Assembly: GCA_001632425.1 (NCBI GenBank)
Contig: KV425553.1
Coordinates: forward strand, 909,498-973,497
DNA from: Neolentinus lepideus HHB14362 ss-1
Taxonomy: Eukaryota > Basidiomycota > Agaricomycetes > Gloeophyllales > Gloeophyllaceae
Direction: 5' to 3'
Length of the DNA stretch: 64,000 nucleotides
Shown here: in pieces, positions 56,406-64,000 of the stretch
Position numbering within the stretch: the stretch's first letter is position 1
Layout of the letters: every line of letters starts with the position of its first letter
The notes under the pieces: model-generated
Told to the model about the DNA's origin: nothing
What the model saw: the letters and a program-made list of their open reading frames with translations, nothing else
The model's database searches: none
Program-made: the position numbers and the translations under genes

Positions 56406-58833
56406 TTAAGCAAGAAGCAGGTTCAGGCCAAGCTCCTGTATCGTGTCACGCCAATCGAAGGTGACCACGCCGCGACCGGTATCGTGTTGTTTCCATATGG
56501 TCTCCAACAAGAGTCGTAATCTGGTGGCACTGCGTAGACATCCTGCATCCTGTGCAGCAAACCGAGCTCTGAATATCTCTCGGTTCGGGCCATCGGAGAC
56601 GCACGCTGTGAGGAACAATGGGAATATGATAGATCTGTCGATATCCGAGGAGGGTATATGTTGTAAAATTTGTATAATGGAATGCACGGATTCCAATATT
56701 TCAGGAATTCCTGGAACACTATCGTCAATTAATGCTGATGCGAACGGATCAAGAAGTCTTACCTGGATTACAGCCGTTAAGAGTGATATGAAGATAGAGT
56801 GTAGCTGTCTCGCGAAACAATTCCGCCACCAGGTCGTGGAGGTCCTGAGCATACGAGGCCAAGTTCATGGAAAAACTAGTCGACGGAAACGATGTTACAG
56901 CTAACGGCGAAGGCACGCGTGAGCTCCCAGCTCGAGGTTGTGCAAGATCAGGAGCGAGCGCCACTCGAGACCGCTGCAGCCAATTATGCTCTATGCTGTC
57001 TCCGCGCCGGACAAGCTCGCGAATACTCAAGGAGCCGTGACGGAGTTCCTGAGCCTTCCAGTGTGCCAGCGCCGATATCTCCGCTATTGCCAGCAGCACC
57101 TCATCGGGGCAGCCTGCAAGGGACTCCATAAGTGAACCCCCTCGTTCCGGAGAAAGGCCGCCAATGCCGGCCCTCGCATTACCGAATAGACGGCGATACA
57201 GCGATAGATACCTCGGCGGCTGGGACAAGGTAATGCTAGAGAAGACATCCATCCACTTGTAAAATGTCAGCCGGGACGTCATCAGGAAGCACTGCGAAAC
57301 TTACTATAGTCGCTTTTGCAGCAAACTGGCCAAGATATTCCATGTTCATCAAGGCGGCCCTTGGGTTCTCAGCTAGGAAGATGTCGCTCTGTCCAAGCCA
57401 GCCACATGCAATCTCCAGCATGGGTCCCCAGTCGGTCGCAGTCTTGGAAAAAAAGGAGAAAGATGCTAGATACAAAGCCGCCACAGCATCCGTCAGACGA
57501 TACTGGCCATGGTTATGTTTTGACGTGGCGAGCTCATAGTATGCTTGAGTGTAGAACTGCATGGCTTGCGTGGCTTCGAGGTTTGCGACATCGGATTCCA
57601 AGCCTTGAGCCACCCTAGCGTTGGCATAGTGCAGACTCGCCAGCGCACAGACCGCTTGGGTGATCGCGCCATTAGGCTGTTCGACAATGACCTGAGTAGT
57701 AATAGTACAGCAAGCCGTCAGCATTGCCCGCAGAGGGCAGCTTGCTACTTACTGCATGCAAAGCGTCGGTGAGACGGCTGTCGGAGAAGAAATACTGCAA
57801 CCTGTGCACGTGTTGAAAATAGTATAAGATGTGTTCACTCTCCACTTGATTAGCTGAAGACACGGCGTAGGCTGCTGCTGACGTCCCGGGTGCCTCGCCT
57901 TGCAGCTGGTACATGGAATATCCCCTGGTGTCTCGCTGCGGCGTCCAGGGAAGTGACAACGCAGAGGGCGGTGTTACCATACTAGTAGATGCGGGGTCCT
58001 CGTAGATGCCCAATGACGAGAGGTCGCGCTCGACACCTGTTTAACGGTCAGTACGACTCTGCAGCCAGCATGTGGGACGTGCCTAGCGCGTAGGAATAAT
58101 CCGTCGTCTGACCACCGTGCAACTCCTCGTACTGGTAATAGTAGTCACCCGCTGCAACTAGGCCTCCTGTATGTGTCAGTGAGTCGAAAGGCTGCGAGTC
58201 CAAGTGATGGCTCTGGCTCAAACCAGATGGTGTGGACGGAGTGCTCGCCACAGTCCTAGGTATTCCACGAATCATGCCTTGCCGAGCTAGCTGGGCTTTG
58301 ATCTCTTCCTTGTACCTTTTCACCGCTTCCTTGTCCTTAATGCCGGGTTCAGGACGCCGCTGCAGTCATTCTAAAACGCACGTACTTTGAGCCACTCTGG
58401 CCGTCTCGGTCCCCAGCCCAAGCAATTAATTCTAAGACGGCGGCAAGTCGCACAAGAGTCTCCCTCGCGTTGCTCGTCGCATTTCTAGCAGAGACGAGTG
58501 AGCGGGCGACGCGTAGCGCCGTCATGGGGACCTCGGCATACCTTTCTTCTGACCCGACATGTCCTTTTTAAATAACCCGTTGGTCAGCAAGACGCGTATT
58601 TTTCCACTCAATATAACTTACCAGCATCCTCCGCCCAGGGATTGGGAACGCACTATATCTGGGCGGCCTGATCTTATAGACGGGGATCTTTTGGGGTTAT
58701 ACATAGAGGGATCCGCTCCTTCTGGACCAGACATGACCGATGGATGAGACGTGGGCGAGGTAGTCAGAGAATGGGACTCGGAAATAGGCGAAGGGCTGCT
58801 ACTAGCAGAGGAGCTGGTGCCTCTGTAACTCAT
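56406..58833 (-). CDS. Zn2Cys6 transcription factor, full-length copy 1
   Basis: Exons complement(join(56406..56710,56763..57255,57305..57691,57753..58036,58083..58359,58386..58484,58542..58563,58622..58833)) give 692 aa. The zinc cluster (C-x2-C-x6-C-x7-C-x2-C-x6-C) spans about residues 70-100: GGCWTCRVRRKKCDEQREGDSCATC then RRLRINCLGWGPRRPEW. A linker helix (AVKRYKEEIKAQLARQGMIRG) follows, then a fungal-type regulatory region: HILYYFQHVHRLQYFF, GAITQAVCALASLHYANA, AAKATIWMDVFSSITLSQPP, and SDIDRSIIFPLF. The cluster is encoded in a 22-nt microexon plus its neighbours. The intron at 58037-58082 uses a GC donor; the truncated copy at 38678-39739 has GT at the same point. Paralogue at 59935-62218 shares most of the order. 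Targets unknown; clustering with a transporter is noted but not evidence of regulation. Confidence 0.85.
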
Positions 58834-59934
58834 GGGTGGGTAATGTAGGGTGGGACTGGAACAACGGCAATTGTAAATGAGCACGCAAGATATAGTGTAA
58901 CGGAGATGTCCCCTTCGAATCAAGTCTGCAGTCAGAGTGGCGTCCGCATGCGGTATTTTTGACGGGCAGGGTCAGGCGCCGTCTGTCGCCGGACGAGGTA
59001 CACGGTCTTAAGATATATAGCAGATCACAATAGGCAAGTCGAGTGGGTATGATGCTATCCAACATTTCGTCACCAAGGGAATGCACGGCGTCTAAATACA
59101 CCTGTATAACGCACAGCAAAAGGCAAGTCTTCGCACTAACGTCAGGCGTCAGTAGGCGTCTAACTGCCGGCGAACGACCCTCCGGGGCAGATACATCCGG
59201 GTGTTAGACGTCTGCTGGCACCTCTTATCAACACGCATAGTCCCGGCCTGATCTTACAGCGACGTGTGTGGCGACGGTCGCGGAATGGCTCCGCCATGGA
59301 CTCACACCTACGCAGCAAATTGAAGCTACTGGATCGCATGTATCGCTGACGCGGCTTGACCGAGTCTTCTTTAGACTAGAGGCGAGAGGGGAAGAGCGGC
59401 CATCACCGCCACACGAGCGTCTAACTCCTCCATCAGACCCTTACGTAAGTTATCCGGTGGGAATGGTTGTTTCTGCGGTCGCCCAACGGGCAACTTTGCA
59501 AACGGTGCAGTGTATTACACAGCTAGTACGTCCTATTGACTCGCGTTCTAGAAATGTGTCCCTTCAAGGCGGTGTGCCCAGACGTTGAGGCCAACCTCGT
59601 CCTTTGTTCTCCACACCCAACGGAGCTAATCTTAGTGATCCTGCGCGTCTATCAAAGAACACGTGTCATCGATACACCGCCAAATACTCAGGATTGCCAT
59701 GTTGCACAGCACATCGAAATCCAATCACAGCGCTTCACAGCTGACAGGTGATGCAGGTGGCGATGTTATATCCTAGGTATGGGCGTATAATACACTGTGT
59801 GGTCAGGAACATTACTGTAGATAAGACATTCAAGCAACGGAGGTCCGAGATATCGCGCACAGCTGTGCACATAAAGCAAGTCGCCCAGAGAAATAAAAAG
59901 GGGAACGGGAGAAGAAGGGCCGTAGATACAGCTT
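58834..59934. other. 1.1-kb intergenic stretch
   Basis: Between two minus-strand zinc-cluster genes. Short frames on both strands without resemblance to any family; it must hold the promoter of the 56-59 kb gene. Confidence 0.55.
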
Positions 59935-62218
59935 TTATACCAACAACAACAGACCTTGATTGCTCTCCTGCATGACCTCCCGCCAATTCACCGGTGGCGG
60001 TTGCGCCTTCGCGCCCCCACGCACACTCTCCCACTGCCGCAGCATAGCATCACGCCTATCCCACACCGTCTGCATCACGCTCTTCACCGCACCACAGTTC
60101 CCTATATCCGAAACCCGCTCCTGCTCCCTTAGGCGCTCTAGGAGGTAGTGCCGGTGCTCCGCGTCGTCGGTGAGGCACCCGCATATGCAGATGCTGAACA
60201 CGACGCTGCGGACGATCGAGCGGCGGAGGTTGCCGTCGGTCGGGATCGCCTTGAGACACCGGACGGTGTCGTCCACAGCCTCGGATATCTCCTTGCACGC
60301 CGGGTAGTCGCCCGCGAGGATGGAGTGCAGATAGAGGCGGGCCGAGGCGCGGAAGATGTTCGACGTGAGACGGTGCGGGTCGTGCGCCTTGGTCCCCGCC
60401 GGGGGAGGCGCGTTCCGCCGCAGGTACTTGTCTTCGATCTGCCTCCCATTTCCGATAAGCTCGATGACGCTGAGGCGGTTGTATTTTTGCTGGTTGTCCT
60501 TCCACCACGCCAGGTTGCTGACCTCCGCTAGCGCCAGGAACGTCTCGTTATCGCACCCCATGGGCCTAAGCATGGATAGATCCGGATCAGCATCTGTATA
60601 GCCATCGCCGAATCGCCCCCAGATGTCGCGGTACACCGAGAGTAGTTGCGGCGGCTGCAGCTCGGTGATAGACGCCAGCACATCGAACCACATGGTCGTC
60701 TTGATCACAAACCGTATGTTGGGCTGGGAGTTCTTGAGGCCCTCCACTGGCGAACGGAAACGGCTAAAGTAGTTCAGCACCCATAGACGCGCCACATCCA
60801 GGAATTCTTTCCACGATCCCCGTCCGCCCTTGAAGAGGAACGATGATATGACGATGAGCCCAGCCATAATGTCGTCCTCTGTGTGTTCATGACCAGGACG
60901 GGACAGGGCCTTTTTCACATTGGAGAAGAACAATGTGTCGGAAACCATGCCTCGCTGCTTGTGGAGGGCGGAGAGGAAGCACGCCGCATTCAAGGCCGAC
61001 GGGCTCCGTCTCACCATGTTAGATATGTCATGGAATACCGTCTCTTCAGCCAGGAGGTACTGTTGACGGACGACATGCTGGAAGTAATAGTATACCAGGT
61101 CATCGTCGGGCGTCCCGTAATGATAGGCGGGCATGACCATGGATGGACTAGGCACTGGTGGACTAGACCCGGATGGATTTAGATCGTCGACCTCAAACGC
61201 CTCTTCGTACACCACTTGGTGATGGTACAACGTTCCATACGAACTCTGCATCGCCAGACTAGGATAACTTGGATATGACGTGGGAACGGGAGTAGGATCA
61301 TTATGCCCTGTAGATAGAACAGGGCGTTGAGTACTGTACATACAATTACACTCAATAGTATTCATTCTTACAAGTCGCAGAGGATATAAGAGCTAAGCTA
61401 GTAGAGGGAGACGACGCGGATGGTGGCATCATTAGAGGGTCCAAGATGTTATGATCGCCCAACCGCCGCGGGGCACAAGGGGGGGAATCGGGAGCAAGCT
61501 GCTGGTGGTGAATGTGCGATGATACTTTACCGCACGTCAGTCGTGTGGCGTCGAGAGCGCTTGACCAGAGCTCACCATGATGAGAATATGGCGGGTCGTT
61601 GGGCATTGACAATTCATAGTGGGGCTCGGGGTCGCGGACGTGAGAAGTGATGAGATGAGAGCGATAGCCATCGTGGGCATCGGAGGTGATGGACTCTGAC
61701 GAGGGGCTGGACGCTGATGAGTAGCGTCGCTCGTCAACGAGTCTGAGAATAGAGGGTTCTTCGTCTTGAGCACGGGTGCCAGGGTTGGAATGACCCTTGA
61801 TCATGCCATTCGAGGCGAGGAACGACTTGATCTTCTCGCGAAAGTCGGCGACGTTCTTTGTATCCTGGGCAACAAAGGTGAGTTGATGGAGAATCGCACC
61901 AGTAGATGCGCACCTTGAGATAGTCGGGCCTCTTGGCGCCAAAGCCCAAGCATTGTAGTCTAAGACGAACACAGGTCTCGCAGTTGCCATTGGGATCCTG
62001 GCGTTCGTCGCATTTCTGTAATGGCACTCGGCGGTAAATAAAAGAAGGAGAGGCGCGGAGATTGGTAAGCGAGTAGTACGGACCTTTCTACGAATTCTGC
62101 AGGTGTAGCAGCCCGACTTGGCGCGCACCGCGCCTTTCGCTTTGGGCGCTCCGACTTTCTTCGAGGATCTAGCCGGGGATGAGATACCAGATCTTCGTTG
62201 GTGGATATCCGGCGGCAT
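59935..62218 (-). CDS. Zn2Cys6 transcription factor, full-length copy 2
   Basis: Exons complement(join(59935..61307,61372..61864,61914..62015,62084..62218)) give 700 aa. The zinc cluster lies at about residues 36-70: SGCYTCRIRRKKCDERQDPNGNCETC then VRLRLQCLGFGAKRPDY; six Cys present. A linker helix (FREKIKSFLASNGMIKG) matches AQLARQGMIRG in the neighbour. The long last exon encodes the regulatory region with YYYFQHVVRQQYLLAEE, SALHKQRGMVSD, KTTMWFDVLASITELQPPQLLSVYRDIWGR, SARLYLHSILAGDYPACKEI, and VNWREVMQES. It differs from copy 1 (56406-58833) in having four exons instead of eight and no spare microexon, so the duplication is old. Start chosen as the ATG directly before the basic RRSGISSPARSSKK segment. 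DNA targets unknown. Confidence 0.87.
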
Positions 62219-63189
62219 ACGAGGGGAAGGGGTGAGGGAAAGAAAAGATATTAGAGTACAGAGGATGGGACTTGAGCTTTGCACAGGGTCGGAGGACTAG
62301 CGGTGAGGAGGGGACGAGCGGGGGCGTATATGTACGCGGGGAGATGGGCAGGGGATGCGTGGGAAAGTTAATCTACACTGGAAGAGCCCGGGGTCCTTGC
62401 TTGGCCAAATAAGGAAATAGCGAGATTTGTATTGAGTCCATTCGGAGGCGCTCAAGCAGCGAGACAGCTGCGAGCCGAGTATCCCAGATTAGTTTAGTTT
62501 CCAATCCTGCACAGCAAGCAACTCGTACCTTGAAACGCGGCCAGCGACGACGACGACGACGACGACGACGACATCAACCAATATACCGAATATACCGTCC
62601 ACCAATATACTGTGACCCACTCGAGAACAAGGTTGCTGCAGGATGACTCGTCAGGGGACTCAGGGCATTCGACGGACCTTCGCCAAGTAACCGGTGCTGG
62701 GAAATCGAGACGTCAAGTGGCTGTACGGCCACGTTTCCAGCAGGCGCCCAATTAGACAGGCGCTGCGGTCCCAAAACTCCCCCGTCCATCAGCCACCTCG
62801 AGGCCGACACTGCTGCTATTCTGAGAACGTCTGGACAATGCTCCGCGCCACCGATCACGATAAGCCTCTTCTTACCCGTCATATTGCCAAGTCCCGCGCA
62901 CACCGGACTAACACGAACCCCAGTCATTCGATACTTGGTATTGCCAGGTACTATTACAGCTCCGTGCTACGCAAAAGTCCCGGGGTGCCATCAGTCAGCG
63001 TCCGCGATTAGGTAACCTACGACAATGTCGCAGTCCGAAACAATTCCAATGAATGGCGACCCAAGAAATCCAAAACCTGCAGGGCCCAAAGATTCCGTGA
63101 CAGAGCCTACAGTCTGATGATGACGCCCGGTGAATGAATGGGCAAGAGGAGATAAAAGAGAAAACACCGCAGCGAGTGCGGCTTTTATA
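62219..63189. other. Intergenic stretch with a GAC microsatellite
   Basis: 971 bp between the zinc-cluster start and the PH-domain gene stop, both minus strand. A trinucleotide array lies at 62545-62572; no gene is supported. Confidence 0.6.
62545..62572. repeat. GAC/CGA trinucleotide microsatellite
   Basis: Nine or so units of GAC in 28 bp outside coding sequence. Likely polymorphic. Confidence 0.9.
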
Positions 63190-63999
63190 CTAGTGTGGCC
63201 TCTCCGGAGCGCCCTCGTCCGGCACCGCATTCGCAGAGAACCCGCTCGACCCGGCACTGACGCTCAACCGTCTCGCAATACTCCTGATCCCACCGCTCCC
63301 AGATCCCGATCCCGAAGCACTCTGCCCATGCTGGATCTCGGATCCCGATGCTGCACCTGACGCCTTCGAACTGCTGCTCCCCCCCGCGGCACCAGGCACG
63401 ACCCCCGCGCCAGATCGACGAGCGATTAGCGCACGCACGGCGCTGAGCCATTTAATCTCTTCCTCTTCGCTAGGCGCACACAACACCAGTGTCCGTTTCG
63501 TCGTCACAATCTGGAACGTGTTTTCCCTCTGCGACGGCTCGCCTTCTTCAGAGTTCACAGCGGCCGCAGCCTGCGGAGACGCGGCACCTCCAGGAGGTAC
63601 GTGCCCTGCGCCCGTACGCGGCCGAGGAAGGTCGATTTCAAGAGCGTCCAGGATGTGGATCAAGGGAATCTGGCGGTGAGGCTTTGAATCCTATATTTCA
63701 AAATGTGATTCTACTCCGGTCAATGACGTTGTTATACAGCTACATACCATATGGCTCCCGGAATACACCAGCTGTTCGCCAGTGAGCACAAACCACCGTT
63801 TTCTCCAGTTGTGCCTCTTCTGGCCGCACTTCATCAGGTAGCCAGACGTCACGGGCTTGGTGGGATCCGTGACGACGAGACCTTGCCCTTTAGTTGGAGA
63901 TGCAGAGATGGGGCGATTAGGCGACGAAGCGGGGAAAGACCGAGGCGCGTTGGACGAAGCGTCCTCGGATTCGGACGATGTGAATCCGTGAGTGTGCAT
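63190..63999 (-). CDS. PH-domain protein, 5' end near the window edge
   Basis: Exons complement(join(63190..63690,63748..63999)) give 250 aa from an ATG one base inside the window, so an upstream extension cannot be excluded. After a 45-aa disordered Ser/Pro segment, a pleckstrin homology domain begins: VTSGYLMKCGQKRHNWRKRWFVLTGEQLVYSG, KPHRQIPLIHI, an insertion rich in Gly/Ala/Pro, then ENTFQIVTTKRTLVLCAPSEEEEIKWLSAVRALI, where the Trp of the C-terminal helix is the family's invariant one. The Lys/Arg pattern in the beta1-beta2 loop (KCGQKRHNWRKRW) is compatible with phosphoinositide binding. The final 80 residues are Gly/Ser-rich. No other domain is visible, so the partner or pathway is unknown. 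Confidence 0.8.
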
Positions 64000-64000
64000 C

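Noticed and set aside
59268..59588. Plus-strand frame between the two zinc-cluster genes
   Set aside because: Random-looking composition and no homology; the spacer is probably promoter DNA.
50625..62218. Secondary-metabolite cluster (transporter plus two regulators)
   Set aside because: No backbone enzyme (PKS, NRPS, terpene synthase, P450) occurs in the window, so the grouping is likely duplication, not a cluster.
1..64000. CRISPR arrays, intact transposons, rRNA genes
   Set aside because: No spaced direct repeats, no transposase or reverse transcriptase motifs, and no rRNA-like sequence were seen.

Overview
The window is nuclear DNA of a filamentous basidiomycete, most likely an agaricomycete. 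Genes carry many introns of about 45-60 bp with GT..AG ends, and products include Agaricomycete-type families (zinc-cluster regulators, a MARVEL protein, an arrestin, a lineage-specific 354-aa protein). I assigned 23 protein-coding loci, one of them a damaged copy and one a truncated copy. I found no tRNA, rRNA, CRISPR array or intact transposon. Exon joins were built by hand from splice signals, frame and family resemblance; uncertain joins are marked.

Left part (1-29.7 kb) is mostly housekeeping. It holds a SWI1-like ARID subunit of SWI/SNF, a CCDC130/Saf4-type splicing factor, an inverted and much shortened copy of the ARID gene, ribosomal protein uS10 (RPS20), a single-pass cell-surface protein, an inositol polyphosphate 5-phosphatase, two Lsb1/Pin3-like SH3 proteins about 10 kb apart, pICln, an arrestin-like adaptor, a proline-rich cytoskeleton-like protein and a MARVEL protein. 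Several act in the same processes: pICln, the CCDC130-like protein and uS10 in RNA and ribosome biology; the SH3 proteins, 5-phosphatase, arrestin and MARVEL protein at the cortex and in endocytosis.

The middle (29.7-36.9 kb) holds a large FG nucleoporin of the Nup159/Nup214 type and a small PPxY-containing protein of unknown role.

From 37 to 48 kb the region looks accessory. An intact DUF202 membrane protein is followed by a truncated zinc-cluster gene (a partial copy of the gene at 56-59 kb), the lineage-specific protein, a broken second DUF202 copy, about 2 kb without genes, then a secreted thaumatin-like protein facing a GH79 glycoside hydrolase.

The right part (48-64 kb) contains a GBD/FH3 protein without formin catalytic domains, a full-size ABCG transporter, two tandem zinc-cluster transcription factors related to the truncated copy, and a PH-domain protein at the window edge. 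The main story is repeated local duplication followed by shrinkage or decay: ARID, DUF202, zinc-cluster factor and SH3 genes all have a second copy within this window.
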